Assembly (NCBI GenBank): GCA_036505615.1
Contig: DASXTB010000213.1
Coordinates: 1-36,828, forward strand
DNA: 36,828 bases
Origin: DASXTB01 sp036505615
GTDB taxonomy: Bacteria > Acidobacteriota > UBA6911 > JACQSX01
Direction: 5' to 3'
The notes below the pieces were generated by a model. That model made no database searches. It worked only from the letters and a program-made list of their open reading frames with translations, and was not told the origin of the DNA. Below are positions 7,286 through 15,651 of the stretch, in pieces. Every line of letters begins with the position of its first letter. The first letter of the stretch is position 1. Position numbers and translations under genes: made by a program.

Positions 7286-7297
7286 GGCTCGCGAGCC
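7286..7297. repeat. Perfect 12-bp palindrome after hpt
   Basis: GGCTCGCGAGCC lies 5 nt after the hpt stop. It has no loop and no T-tract, so it is a poor intrinsic terminator. Gap 7282-7551 otherwise holds repeat copy 2 (7321-7354) and array J. Confidence 0.5.
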
Positions 7298-7320
7298 CCT
7301 GAGGCCGCTGAGAGCGCCTA

Positions 7321-7354
7321 GAGACAGCCGCCAGGCCGCTCTCCGCTCCCAAAA
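7321..7354 (+). repeat. Dispersed 34-nt GC-rich repeat, copy 2
   Basis: Matches 73-106 with three substitutions and two single-base indels. Here the flanks add a bulged stem (GAGAGCGCCT against AGGCCGCTCTC), keeping a hairpin although its sequence differs from copy 1. It lies in the convergent gap between hpt and rsmD. Confidence 0.55.
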
Positions 7355-7401
7355 TGTAGAACTCTATGGCGAGGCAAACGAGGCCGTCTCAAAACCAATG
7401 A

Positions 7402-7552
7402 AACCACGGGGAACACTGGGAACACGGGGCCAAGAGGGCCTTCGAAATTGGCAGTAAATCTTATTGTTAAACCGATGACTGATGACCGATGACGAATGAC
7501 GTTTTGGTTGCGACCTGAGAGCCGCGCTGTGTTCCCAGTGTTCCCCGTGGTT
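7402..7552. repeat. Repeat locus J: perfect 24-bp inverted repeat plus heptamer run
   Basis: The arms 7402-7425 and 7529-7552 are exact reverse complements over 24 nt. The right arm includes the first base of the rsmD stop triplet. The loop carries a one-sided run of 7-mers of the type CGATGAC/TGATGAC at 7472-7500. The locus fills most of the gap between the convergent genes hpt and rsmD and could act as a two-way terminator, though no T-tract is evident. Confidence 0.8.
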
Positions 7553-8124
7553 CATAGTTTATTGAAATTGCGATTGACCTCCTCGCCGCTGAAAAACGAA
7601 AGCACAGAATCGCCTTGGCGAAGCTGTCGGTAGGGACGGCAAGTCTCGACAAGCTTTTCCACGCCCGAAGAGGCTCTATTATGCTCAAGGACGACTGTGC
7701 CGGCCGGGTTGCAGACTTGGGCGGCGCCGATGGCGCGAGCCAGATCAACATACGACCGGAAATCGTAGGGTGGATCCAAAAATATCATATCGAACCGGTG
7801 TGTAGTGGTCGCCACCCAGTCAATTGCATCGGCATGTACCACTTCCGTCTCACCAGTGATACCCAGGAGATTGACATTTTTGAGAAGCAGTTTCACCGCC
7901 TGCCTGCTCCGCTCCGTGAACATCGCAAATCTGGCGCCGCGGCTGAGCGCCTCAAGACCAAGGGCGCCCGTGCCGGCAAAGGCATCCCACACGGTGGCGC
8001 CCGATAGCTGTTCTCGCAAAATATTAAATAGCGTCTCGCGCAGCCGGTCGCTGGTAGGACGAATATTCCGTCCTCTGAAAGAATGAAGAACCCGGCCTTT
8101 GAACCTTCCGGCAATGATCCGCAT
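7552..8124 (-). CDS. rsmD: 16S rRNA (guanine(966)-N(2))-methyltransferase
   Basis: RsmD methylates N2 of G966 in helix 31 of 16S rRNA during 30S assembly, using S-adenosylmethionine. The 190-residue protein begins MRIIAGRFKGRVL, followed by the conserved IRPTSDRLRETLFNIL block. The SAM-binding loop is DAFAGTGALGLEALSRGA and the catalytic motif is DPPY. Its length is typical (180-200). In many bacteria rsmD is directly followed by coaD; here coaD lies 6 kb further along the same strand, beyond a plus-strand block. RecG lies upstream, separated by array B. Confidence 0.96.
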   Translation of the reverse strand: MRIIAGRFKGRVLHSFRGRNIRPTSDRLRETLFNILREQLSGATVWDAFAGTGALGLEALSRGARFAMFTERSRQAVKLLLKNVNLLGITGETEVVHADAIDWVATTTHRFDMIFLDPPYDFRSYVDLARAIGAAQVCNPAGTVVLEHNRASSGVEKLVETCRPYRQLRQGDSVLSFFSGEEVNRNFNKL

Positions 8125-8129
8125 TTTTA

Positions 8130-8308
8130 ATGTCGAATTTGGAATTTCGAATGTCGAATGCCGGCTTTCAAATATCGAACCTCAAGTCTCAGATTTCGAA
8201 TCTTGGAGATCTCCATATTAGCTTGGGTGTAATTTTCAACACCTTCTCAGCATTAGGGACCAAACATTAACTGGCCCGCATTCGACATTCGAAATTCGAC
8301 ATTCGCAA
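8130..8308. repeat. Heptamer repeat array B (unit TCGAATT/TCGAATG)
   Basis: The left arm (8130-8160, with degenerate units to about 8205) and right arm (8279-8308) are reverse-complementary runs of TCGAATT, TCGAATG and GGAATTT type 7-mers. On the minus strand the array starts directly after the recG stop and runs to the rsmD start region, so it fills the recG-rsmD gap. The spacer carries no gene. Confidence 0.8.
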
Positions 8309-10426
8309 TTATCCCACACGGCTCAACCGAAACTTGGCCTTCCAAATCTTTCCCATCCTGCTGATATACTCCTCTTTCTCGCAGCCGCTTAAGCCACGGA
8401 GGAAGGCAATAGCTTCGTCACGCGCCAGACGCATAATCTTCTGGTCGCGCAGCAAGTTCCCGTGCCGGAAAAGAGGCACGCCTGACTGCCGCGTGCCGGC
8501 AAACTCTCCAGGACCTCGAATCTCTAGATCCTTTTCGGCGATCAAAAAGCCGTCCTGCGTCTGCTTCATGATCTGCAGCCTCTCCCAGGCGTCCTCAGAG
8601 CCAACACGGTCCACCAGCAGAATACAGATGGACTCCTTTGCTCCCCGCCCCACCCTCCCACGAAGCTGATGTAATTGCGCCAGTCCGAAACGCTCAGCAT
8701 GTTCAATGACCATCATGCTGGCATTGGGCACGTCAATACCTACTTCGATCACTGTAGTGGCGGCCATGATGTGTATCCTGCCGGTGGAAAACTCCGCCAT
8801 CAGCTTCTCCTTTTCGGCCGGCTTAAGGCGACCATGCAGGACACCAATGCGCAACGGCCGGAAGCGGTTTGCCAGTTCGTCGCTCATCGCTTTCACCGCG
8901 CGCAGATCGACTTTCTCCGATTCCTCAATCAGCGGATATACAATGTAGGCCTGGCGTCCGGAAGAGATCTCCCTGTCGATTAATTGATACACCTGGTCGC
9001 GACTGCTTTCCGTTTTCAAAACAGTACGAATCGGCTTTCGGCCGGGAGGAAGCTCATCGATCACCGACACATCCAGGTCTCCGTAGGTGGTCATGGCCAG
9101 CGATCTGGGGATGGGAGTGGCAGTCATAATCAGCGTGTCGACGTTTTCCCCTTTACCCATCAAGGCAGAACGCTGCATCACGCCGAACCGATGCTGTTCA
9201 TCGATGATCACAAAACCGAGATTGGAGAAATGAACCGTGTCCTGAATCAGGGCATGGGTGCCTATCAGGACGTGAAGAATTCCTTCGCTGAGAGATTTTC
9301 GGATCTCGACCCGCTCTTGCTTGGAAGTGATCCGCGACAGCAATGCCGAGCGCACGCCCAGGGGCGCAAATAATTTGCCGAAAGTCTGATGATGCTGCTC
9401 CGCCAAAATCTCCGTAGGAGCCATCACCGCCACTTGCCAGCCATTGTCGACGGCTACCAGGGCCGCCTGCGCGGCGACCAGAGTCTTGCCGCTCCCTACA
9501 TCCCCCTGGAGAAGACGATTCATGGGATGCAAGCTCTGCATGTCTTCGACAATCTCGCGCAGTACTTTCTTCTGGGCTTGGGTGGGATGGAACGGAAGCA
9601 TCTCCTTAAGGCGGCTGCGAATCGACTCGGTGATAACCAGCTTTCGCTTCTTGACGCGCCCCCTTCGTCGCTCGCGAGCGATGATCAGACCGGTTTGAAA
9701 GAGGAAGAATTCTTCGAAGATGAGGCGAAAGTGAAAGGGGGACCGAAATTCATTCAGCTGGTCCAGTTTCTCTGTAGCAGAGTACTGCGCAGGCGGAGCA
9801 TGCAGCGAAAGAACGGCCTCTGTTCGCTTCGGCAACCGCCACTTCAGTTCCAGCGAGGGAGGCAGCCAGCCGGGCAGCTCCTGCTCTATCTGCTGCAACA
9901 GTTCCCATTCAAGCTGGCGTATGACTTTTCCTGTCAGCGTTCCAATTCTGCGGTAAATGGGCGTAATCCGGCCCGAATGCGCCTGTTTCCCCGCCGGATC
10001 GTCGATAATCTCGTACTCCGGATTCTTCATGCTTAGATGGCCCGGCTTGAACTGATCGTGACCAACCTGGCCATACACGACGATCCAATCTCCATGGCGG
10101 ATCACATTCTTGAGGAACGGCTGATTGAAGAACTTCAAGATCATGGATGAGCTTTGATCACGAATCACTACTTCAAAGATGCTCATCTGCTTGCGGGGAG
10201 TTCGATAGACGCCCGCCAGGGCGACCTGACCGAAGACGACCGCCATCTCCCCGTCCTTCAGATCGGAAATCTTCCTAAAACTGGAGCGGTCCTCGTATCG
10301 GAAGGGAAGATAGAGCAGAAAATCTTCTGCGGTGGCGATTCCTTCTTTTAGCAGGTCTGCCGCACGCCTCGGTCCGACTCCTTTGACAAACTGAATGGGA
10401 GTCTCCGGATTTAGCAGTGGTTTCAT
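8309..10426 (-). CDS. recG: ATP-dependent DNA helicase RecG
   Basis: RecG remodels stalled replication forks and Holliday junctions, driving branch migration with ATP. The 705-residue length fits the family. An N-terminal wedge/OB-fold region (to about 260) includes LPFRYEDRS and VVFGQV. The superfamily 2 helicase motor follows: Walker A LLQGDVGSGKT, Walker B IIDEQHRFG (the RecG-typical DEQH), TATPIPRSLAMT, VYPLIEESEK, ATTVIEVGIDVPNA and QLRGRVGRG. The C-terminal TRQSGVP block is present. The start is the ATG at 10426 in the divergent gap with a lipoprotein gene. It is upstream of rsmD on the same strand. Confidence 0.98.
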   Translation of the reverse strand: MKPLLNPETPIQFVKGVGPRRAADLLKEGIATAEDFLLYLPFRYEDRSSFRKISDLKDGEMAVVFGQVALAGVYRTPRKQMSIFEVVIRDQSSSMILKFFNQPFLKNVIRHGDWIVVYGQVGHDQFKPGHLSMKNPEYEIIDDPAGKQAHSGRITPIYRRIGTLTGKVIRQLEWELLQQIEQELPGWLPPSLELKWRLPKRTEAVLSLHAPPAQYSATEKLDQLNEFRSPFHFRLIFEEFFLFQTGLIIARERRRGRVKKRKLVITESIRSRLKEMLPFHPTQAQKKVLREIVEDMQSLHPMNRLLQGDVGSGKTLVAAQAALVAVDNGWQVAVMAPTEILAEQHHQTFGKLFAPLGVRSALLSRITSKQERVEIRKSLSEGILHVLIGTHALIQDTVHFSNLGFVIIDEQHRFGVMQRSALMGKGENVDTLIMTATPIPRSLAMTTYGDLDVSVIDELPPGRKPIRTVLKTESSRDQVYQLIDREISSGRQAYIVYPLIEESEKVDLRAVKAMSDELANRFRPLRIGVLHGRLKPAEKEKLMAEFSTGRIHIMAATTVIEVGIDVPNASMMVIEHAERFGLAQLHQLRGRVGRGAKESICILLVDRVGSEDAWERLQIMKQTQDGFLIAEKDLEIRGPGEFAGTRQSGVPLFRHGNLLRDQKIMRLARDEAIAFLRGLSGCEKEEYISRMGKIWKAKFRLSRVG

Positions 10427-10436
10427 TTGGTTCGTA

Positions 10437-10457
10437 ACTTATACCTTATACTTATAC
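10437..10457. promoter_or_regulatory. Divergent recG/lipoprotein gap with TTATAC direct repeats
   Basis: The 95-nt gap 10427-10521 separates divergent genes and must hold promoters for both. Three near-repeats of TTATAC lie at 10437-10457 and could serve as -10 elements in either direction. I cannot assign -35 boxes with confidence. Confidence 0.3.
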
Positions 10458-10521
10458 AAAACGCCCAGGTCAGCGAATTTGCGAAACTTTTTGCGGAAAA
10501 ATACGGAGATAAGGTGGCAAC

Positions 10522-11097
10522 ATGAAAATTTCTAGGATCTTGGTGGCGGGCATCCTCCTCGGAACGTACTTGTTTCTTTCGACCGGATGTGCCGGCAGGA
10601 GCAAGGGAACCAAGCTGGCAATGAACCTCTTGCAGGGGAGTTCGTTTGAATCGCTGAGCCGTTACATAGAATTTACGAGCTTCAGCCCCGCGGGCAGCTC
10701 GGCAATTGCGGAAGGCACGGTCACGACCGGTTTTCGTTTTGAAAAGGAAAACGGCCGGTGGGTCTTAAAGGAAGTCCGCCTGGGCGAATTACAGTGGGAA
10801 AATGTCCAGGATTTCAAAGAAGCTTTGGACAACGTCAAAGCGCGGCGCACGCGGCAAGAGATGCAGGAAATCCTGCAGGCAGCGGCAAGGTATGCCGCTC
10901 AAAAGGGCACCTACCCGGAGGCTTCCGACTTTGTAGACCTGGCCGACAAGCTGACGCCAGATTACCTGAAGCGGGTGATCCGCCTTGACGGATGGCATAA
11001 TGAGTACAGAGCGCGAACGGAGAACGGAAGGCTAACGATTATCTCAAATGGCCCTGATGGCTTACCGGATACGCCGGATGATATAAGGATGCCATGA
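10522..11097 (+). CDS. Lipoprotein with type II secretion pseudopilin-like C-terminus
   Basis: A 191-residue exported protein. The N-terminus MKISRILVAGILLGTYLFLSTGC is a lipoprotein signal peptide with lipobox LSTGC (Cys23). The first half has no family I recognise. The second half has an LQAAARYAAQKGTYPEA helix, then GWHNEYRARTENGRLTIISNGPDGLPDTPDDI. That last motif is the calcium-binding C-terminal loop typical of GspG-type major pseudopilins. There is no pseudopilin prepilin peptidase site, so the domain has been reused on a lipid-anchored protein. Its role is unknown. A Shine-Dalgarno AAGGTGG precedes the ATG. It is convergent with ribA across array C. Confidence 0.75.
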   Translation: MKISRILVAGILLGTYLFLSTGCAGRSKGTKLAMNLLQGSSFESLSRYIEFTSFSPAGSSAIAEGTVTTGFRFEKENGRWVLKEVRLGELQWENVQDFKEALDNVKARRTRQEMQEILQAAARYAAQKGTYPEASDFVDLADKLTPDYLKRVIRLDGWHNEYRARTENGRLTIISNGPDGLPDTPDDIRMP

Positions 11098-11100
11098 CTT

Positions 11101-11270
11101 GATTGCGGATTGTGGATTATTTCGATTGCGGAATGCGGAATGCGGATTGTTTTCCATGGAGGAATGTCGGATTGCGGATCTCAGATTGCCGTTTCTGCGT
11201 TCATTCCTAATCCACCTAGCTCAACAATCCGCAATCCGAAATCCGCATTCGCAATCCGAAATCCGCAATC
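11101..11270. repeat. Heptamer repeat array C (unit GATTGCG/GATTTCG)
   Basis: The left arm (11101-11180) and right arm (11223-11270) are reverse-complementary runs of GATTGCG, GATTGTG, GATTTCG and GAATGCG type 7-mers. It lies between the convergent lipoprotein and ribA genes. It starts 3 nt after the first stop and runs into the ribA stop triplet, whose TGA is part of a TGATTGCGG unit. The same unit family is used at 20252-20500. Confidence 0.85.
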
Positions 11271-11859
11271 ACAGCAAGTGGCCCAGCTTTTCCTTTTTCG
11301 TCTTGATGTACTCATCAGCCCTTTGGGAGTGAGACACTTTCAGAGGGACCATCGCTTTAACTCGGATCCCTTGGCGTTCCAGGGCAGTTTTTTTTGTGGG
11401 GTTATTGGACAACAACCGTATGGCGCTGGCGCCCAAGTATTTTAGGATGTCGGCGCAAAACTCGTATTCCCGCTGGTCGGCTTCAAAGCCCAGCTGCTCA
11501 TTGGCCTCGACCGTATCCGCTCCGCCGTCCTGCAGCTCATAGGCCATCAACTTATTGATCAGCCCGATGCCCCGTCCCTCCTGCATCTGGTATATGAGGA
11601 CACCGGAGGGCTCGGCGGCGATTCTTTTCAGCGCTGCTTTCAATTGCGCTCCGCAGTCGCACCGGTGGGACCCGAAGACATCTCCAGTGAGACATTGGGA
11701 ATGGATCCGGACTAAGGGGGCTGGCGAGACCGGCACTTCACCCTGGACAAGAGCCACCGCCTGCTCCCCGCTGGAAGATTCCTCAAAACCATAGATGGCA
11801 AACACTCCCTCGTCGGTAGGGAGAAGTGAACGCGGGACTCGCCTTTCGTTTAAAGCCAT
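11269..11859 (-). CDS. ribA: GTP cyclohydrolase II (riboflavin synthesis)
   Basis: RibA converts GTP to 2,5-diamino-6-ribosylamino-pyrimidinone phosphate, formate and pyrophosphate, the first committed step to riboflavin. From the ATG at 11859 it is 196 residues, the usual stand-alone length. The zinc-binding cysteines are in LVRIHSQCLTGDVFGSHRCDCG, and YQMQEGRGIGLINKL and LLSNNPTKK are conserved. A longer frame from a TTG at 11955 adds 32 residues without family resemblance, so I reject it. There is no fused RibB domain. The gene stands alone, and no FMN riboswitch was seen upstream. Confidence 0.94.
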   Translation of the reverse strand: MALNERRVPRSLLPTDEGVFAIYGFEESSSGEQAVALVQGEVPVSPAPLVRIHSQCLTGDVFGSHRCDCGAQLKAALKRIAAEPSGVLIYQMQEGRGIGLINKLMAYELQDGGADTVEANEQLGFEADQREYEFCADILKYLGASAIRLLSNNPTKKTALERQGIRVKAMVPLKVSHSQRADEYIKTKKEKLGHLL

Positions 11860-12129
11860 GGACTTGAGTATATCACCCGAAAGCGCAAAAGCAGGTGCGA
11901 AGTCAATGTGGGCAGAATCACTAATGTAGGAAACTGGAGCGTGCTGAAATACCAACTTACCCGGCCCCGCGGCGCCCCGCCAACCCTGGATAGTTCACAA
12001 ATTCCAGTAAGAGACCTAACGCAAAGGCGCGAAGGCGCAATAGTGCAGGCTGAAGAGGCTGCCGAGAGCGGCTGAACGTTGCAGCGGGACTCAAAGAAGT
12101 ATTGGCGTCCCTACGCCGTTCCTTATAGC

Positions 12130-13605
12130 ATGTTGCCCAATAGCATGTTGCCGACCTTGAAGAACGATACGAACCTGATTTCCAAGACGCGTCAGGTCCT
12201 TCTGCTTCAGTGGATGGTCGTGATTGCCGCGGCCTATTTACTCCATTTTTCGGATAGCCCTTATTTCGTCACAGCGCGGCTGGTGTTGACGGTGGCCTTG
12301 CTTGTCGTCACGCTGGGGATGACACTGGCATTTCGCTGGCTTGCATCCCAAAGATGGATGCCCATGCTGCTGGCAATGCTGGACACGCTAGCCATTGTCG
12401 GCGTCATCTACTTTCTTGGGTTCGCGCGCAGTGATTTCTACCTGGTGTTCATTCTGGTGTTGATCCTGGCGGCGCTCATTAAAAACCTGGTGTTTTTGTG
12501 CATCAGCACCTTCCTGGTGACAATTTTTTACGCATGGGTGCTGTGGAGCAATGATCCGAGCGGCTTTCTAGCATCTCCTGGCTTCCTGCTTCGAATTCCG
12601 TTCATCTTCGTCGTGGCGGTTTTCTTCGGATTCCTTTTGTACCAGCAGCGCCATCAGGAGGACATGGCTGAGCGGCAGCTCGAATTCACTCACGACCTTT
12701 TCAATTTGGGACGCGACTTGACGCGTTTACTTGATGAGGAGCAGGTCGTATCGAAGAGTCCCGGGGAAATCCAACAGATCATGAACTGTGATGCTGTGGA
12801 GCTGCTGCTTATGGAGGGCGGCAAGATTCGGACAGGGGCGTTCTACGTTAGTGGTTCCTCCAATGCGGGCTCAAAACAGGGCACCAGCATTCAACTTGGA
12901 TGTTCCGCGATTCCCAATTCTACTGCCCTTCCCGATCTTTCCTTTCATTCGCGCCTGGTGAGCAGGCTTCGGCTGGAAGACCAGGATTTCGGCGAGCTGC
13001 GGATCTTTCAGAAAGATTCGCACGTGTGGACTGAGGAAGAGAAAGTCAAATGCGACTTCCTCGGAACCCAGATCGCCATTGCGCTGCAGATGGCTCAGCT
13101 CTTCAAAAAACTGGAAGGACAAGCGAAAACCGACAGCTTGACGCAGATTGCCAACCGCCGCCACTTCTACGAGCGCCTGGAGCAGGAAATTGATCGAACA
13201 AGGCGAAAGCAGCGTGAATGTACCGCCGTACTCATTGACCTGGATCATTTCAAGGAAATCAACGACCGCCATCGGCACACGGGCGGCGACAAAGTGTTGA
13301 TCTACGTCGCCCAAGCCTTAAAGAAGGTCTCCCGTATCAGCGATGTCGTAGCCCGTTATGGGGGTGATGAATTTGCGCTTATCCTTCCGGAGACAAGCGC
13401 GGACAAGGCGCAGCTTCTAGTGTCCCGTATTACCCAGGAACTGAAGCAGCATCCTTCCCCCGTGGGCCCCATCGAGATGAGCGTCGGAATTGCTTCCTAT
13501 CCCGAGCATGCTCACGACGTAAAGGAATTGATCGAAAACGCCGACAAGGCTTTGTACCAGGCTAAGACAGCGGGAAGAAACCGAACAGTAATTTTCCGCG
13601 CTTGA
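12130..13605 (+). CDS. Membrane diguanylate cyclase (TM region, GAF-like, GGDEF)
   Basis: About 491 residues from the ATG at 12130; a TTG at 12079 would add 17. Residues ~25-185 hold about six hydrophobic helices, forming a membrane sensor region. The middle (about 205-340) resembles a GAF-type domain by position and pattern (VVSKSPGEIQQIMNCDAVEL, FLGTQIAIALQMAQ); that is less sure. The C-terminal GGDEF domain begins DSLTQIANRRHFYERL. The active-site motif YGGDEF is intact (411-415), preceded by RISD, an intact RxxD product-inhibition site. It should make cyclic di-GMP from two GTP. No partner gene is adjacent. The upstream gap 11956-12129 has a short AAGGCGC(G/A) repeat and a direct repeat TAGCATGTTGCC at the start. 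Confidence 0.9.
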   Translation: MLPNSMLPTLKNDTNLISKTRQVLLLQWMVVIAAAYLLHFSDSPYFVTARLVLTVALLVVTLGMTLAFRWLASQRWMPMLLAMLDTLAIVGVIYFLGFARSDFYLVFILVLILAALIKNLVFLCISTFLVTIFYAWVLWSNDPSGFLASPGFLLRIPFIFVVAVFFGFLLYQQRHQEDMAERQLEFTHDLFNLGRDLTRLLDEEQVVSKSPGEIQQIMNCDAVELLLMEGGKIRTGAFYVSGSSNAGSKQGTSIQLGCSAIPNSTALPDLSFHSRLVSRLRLEDQDFGELRIFQKDSHVWTEEEKVKCDFLGTQIAIALQMAQLFKKLEGQAKTDSLTQIANRRHFYERLEQEIDRTRRKQRECTAVLIDLDHFKEINDRHRHTGGDKVLIYVAQALKKVSRISDVVARYGGDEFALILPETSADKAQLLVSRITQELKQHPSPVGPIEMSVGIASYPEHAHDVKELIENADKALYQAKTAGRNRTVIFRA

Positions 13606-13649
13606 GTTCCGAATCGTGCTCGGGTAATTCTTTCCGATCTTCCCGAAGT

Positions 13650-14906
13650 TCAATCGCCACTCATTTTCGCAGTCGAGCCAGCAATGTCAAACCGGAGCTT
13701 CAGATGGGCATTGCGAAGCGAGGCGACCACTGCATGTGGGTCATTGCCTCGGGCGAAGATAAAACCCAAATACTGATTCCCTTCCGGTAGAGGAATCAGT
13801 GTTTGTCCCACATGGGCGGTGATGGAAATTTCATCGATGCCCGGGATGTTCCTGGCTTCCGAAAGTCCCTCTACCTGCGCCAGTACACCCCTTTTGGGGA
13901 TTGGTATCATCATTACGCCAGAGGCACGCTTCTCGCGCTTCATATCTGCCACGCTCATGCCTAGAGCATGGCGGAGAATCAACTCTTCAAGCGAGACGCC
14001 GGTCCCAAAGCGGAGAGCCCGAGCGCATCGTCCTCCAATCGAACGGGCGGCAATCTCCAGCACGCAAGGTTCCATCTGGTTGACCCTTAACTCCGCATGC
14101 ACTGGCCCTTCTGTCAAGCCCAGCGCCTCAGCTGTCCGAGCCGTGCAGTCGATGACCTTCGTTTGAATATCGGCGCGAAGGATAGAAGGAGTAACGTAAA
14201 TGGTTTCTTCAAAGAAAGGACCATCCAGCGGATCCGGCTTGTCGAAAAGCGCAAGTACTCGCAGCTTGCCCTGCGAAAGAAGCCCCTCGAGGGCCACTTC
14301 CTTTCCCGGGATGAAGTCCTCGACTAGGACTTGCCGGGCGGAAGTTCCCTTGCTCTCGATCTCCGGTGCGGAAAGAATCGCCGCCACGCGCCGGAAAGCC
14401 TGAACGAACTGCTCACGGGTATCGGCGCGGATGACGCCGCGGCTGGCCGACAAAATCAGAGGCTTCACCACGCACGGGTAACGCAGGCCCCGGGCAACAG
14501 CCGCAGCGTCGTCGCTCAGGGAGAGCAGCCTGTAACCGGGGACACGTACTCCAGCCCGGCTCAGCAGTTCGCGCATTTGATACTTGTTGCCAGCCGCCAG
14601 GGCCGACTCTACCGAGTTGTGGCGGAGCTTAAGCGATGCAGCAACCATGGCTGCCACGATTGCCGTCTGCTCGTCGACGGGAATGACCGCGTGGATAGGA
14701 TAGGATCGGGCAAATTCGGCAATTATCGATGTAGCCTCCTCCGGTTTGTTAAAGCTGACCGTGAGAAAGCCCGCGGGATTGAGGTCTGCCAGCGTACTGG
14801 GCTCTTCGGAGGCAACGGTGACGTCTACGCCAAGCTGCCGCGCGGCTGTCAAGAATGCTTCTGTGCGGTAGGTGGTGGTGGGTAAAAGGAGAAGAACGCG
14901 CAGCAT
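13650..14906 (-). CDS. ATP-grasp domain carboxylate-amine/thiol ligase family protein
   Basis: A 418-residue protein. An N-terminal Rossmann-like pre-ATP-grasp domain (MLRVLLLLPTTTYRTEAFL; VIPVDEQTAIVAA) is followed by the ATP-grasp fold. This includes NKYQMRELLSRAGVRVPGY, YPCVVKPLILSASRGV (ATP-binding Lys and small loop), VLVEDFIPGKEVALEG, and the metal-binding HAELRVN/LEIAARSIGG block. A C-terminal domain of about 110 residues completes a PurK/carnosine-synthase-like layout. ATP-grasp enzymes join a carboxylate to an amine or thiol through an acyl phosphate; the substrate cannot be read from sequence. The start is 58 nt after the nfu stop on the same strand, so they may be co-transcribed. 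Confidence 0.82.
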   Translation of the reverse strand: MLRVLLLLPTTTYRTEAFLTAARQLGVDVTVASEEPSTLADLNPAGFLTVSFNKPEEATSIIAEFARSYPIHAVIPVDEQTAIVAAMVAASLKLRHNSVESALAAGNKYQMRELLSRAGVRVPGYRLLSLSDDAAAVARGLRYPCVVKPLILSASRGVIRADTREQFVQAFRRVAAILSAPEIESKGTSARQVLVEDFIPGKEVALEGLLSQGKLRVLALFDKPDPLDGPFFEETIYVTPSILRADIQTKVIDCTARTAEALGLTEGPVHAELRVNQMEPCVLEIAARSIGGRCARALRFGTGVSLEELILRHALGMSVADMKREKRASGVMMIPIPKRGVLAQVEGLSEARNIPGIDEISITAHVGQTLIPLPEGNQYLGFIFARGNDPHAVVASLRNAHLKLRFDIAGSTAKMSGD

Positions 14907-14964
14907 TTACCTCCACCACATGCTATTCCGCTCCCACTCGCCCGTTCTCCCACTCACCCACTGC

Positions 14965-15561
14965 CTACTTCGCCGGCTCGTAATAGGGATTTTTCCCCGC
15001 AGCGTGATCGGTGGTGTCAAAGACTTCCCAGACCTCCGGTACCTCTTCCCTAATTAATCTCTCGATCCCTTGCTTTAGGGTAACGTCCGCCATTCCGCAC
15101 CCCTGGCAACCTCCGCTCATGCGAATGTAAGCACTGTTGTCGCGCACGTCAATGAGCTCGACATAACCACCGTGTCCTGCAATACCCGGATTGATTTGCA
15201 TTTCGAGAAGCTCCAGCACTTTATCCCGAATCACGCTCTGGTCGGGTAGACTGGCCCGCATCTGCTCCTCAGTCGGCGCCATCCCTGCCTGAATGTAGTC
15301 CCGGATCACCGCTCCCACGTGTTTGCCGATCTCCTTCCAGTCTTTACCCACGCCGCGAGTGACAACAACTACAGCACCGTAGACGGAGACCTCTGCGACA
15401 TCCTCAATCTGGAAGAGCTTCTCGGCCAAGGGGATTCCCTTCGCCTGTTCCCTGTTGCGAATGTCGATCTTGCCGGCGTAAACCGGCCGGTCGACGGTAA
15501 ACTTGCAAACCTCGCTATTTTCTTTGTCGAACTCGGCCGTAATCTTGGTTTCGTTGTCCAC
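14965..15561 (-). CDS. NfuA/NifU-type iron-sulfur cluster carrier
   Basis: A 198-residue protein from a GTG at 15561, which has a GAGGAA ribosome binding site 8 nt upstream; a TTG at 15576 is the alternative. The N-terminal ~90 residues are an Nfu N-terminal-like domain (AEKLFQIEDVAEVSVYGAVVVVTR). The C-terminal domain (about 110-185) is the NifU C-terminal scaffold with GGCQGC, Cys152 and Cys155, which in dimers hold a [4Fe-4S] cluster for transfer to client enzymes. The nearby radical SAM enzyme needs such clusters, which fits the neighbourhood, though a terminator and a repeat separate the two. Length and domain order match Nfu1/NfuA proteins. Confidence 0.9.
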   Translation of the reverse strand: MDNETKITAEFDKENSEVCKFTVDRPVYAGKIDIRNREQAKGIPLAEKLFQIEDVAEVSVYGAVVVVTRGVGKDWKEIGKHVGAVIRDYIQAGMAPTEEQMRASLPDQSVIRDKVLELLEMQINPGIAGHGGYVELIDVRDNSAYIRMSGGCQGCGMADVTLKQGIERLIREEVPEVWEVFDTTDHAAGKNPYYEPAK

Positions 15562-15651
15562 AATACAATTCCTCAATCCAATTACAGCACAAAACTCGCC
15601 ACAATCCCAAATGACCGTTTAGGCTGATGATGGATCAGCTTGCTTTTTAGA

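Noticed and set aside
7286..7297. GGCTCGCGAGCC as the hpt terminator
   Set aside because: A loopless palindrome with no following T-tract does not meet intrinsic terminator criteria.
9389..10036. 215-residue plus-strand frame
   Set aside because: It lies fully antisense to recG, has no family motifs and follows from recG codon use.
11860..11955. N-terminal extension of RibA from a TTG
   Set aside because: The added residues do not resemble the family, and the ATG at 11859 gives the normal 196-residue length.
11955..12129. FMN riboswitch or other leader near ribA
   Set aside because: The conserved RFN core elements were not seen on either strand.
14331..14885. 184-residue plus-strand frame
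   Set aside because: Antisense to the ATP-grasp gene, which has clear motifs.
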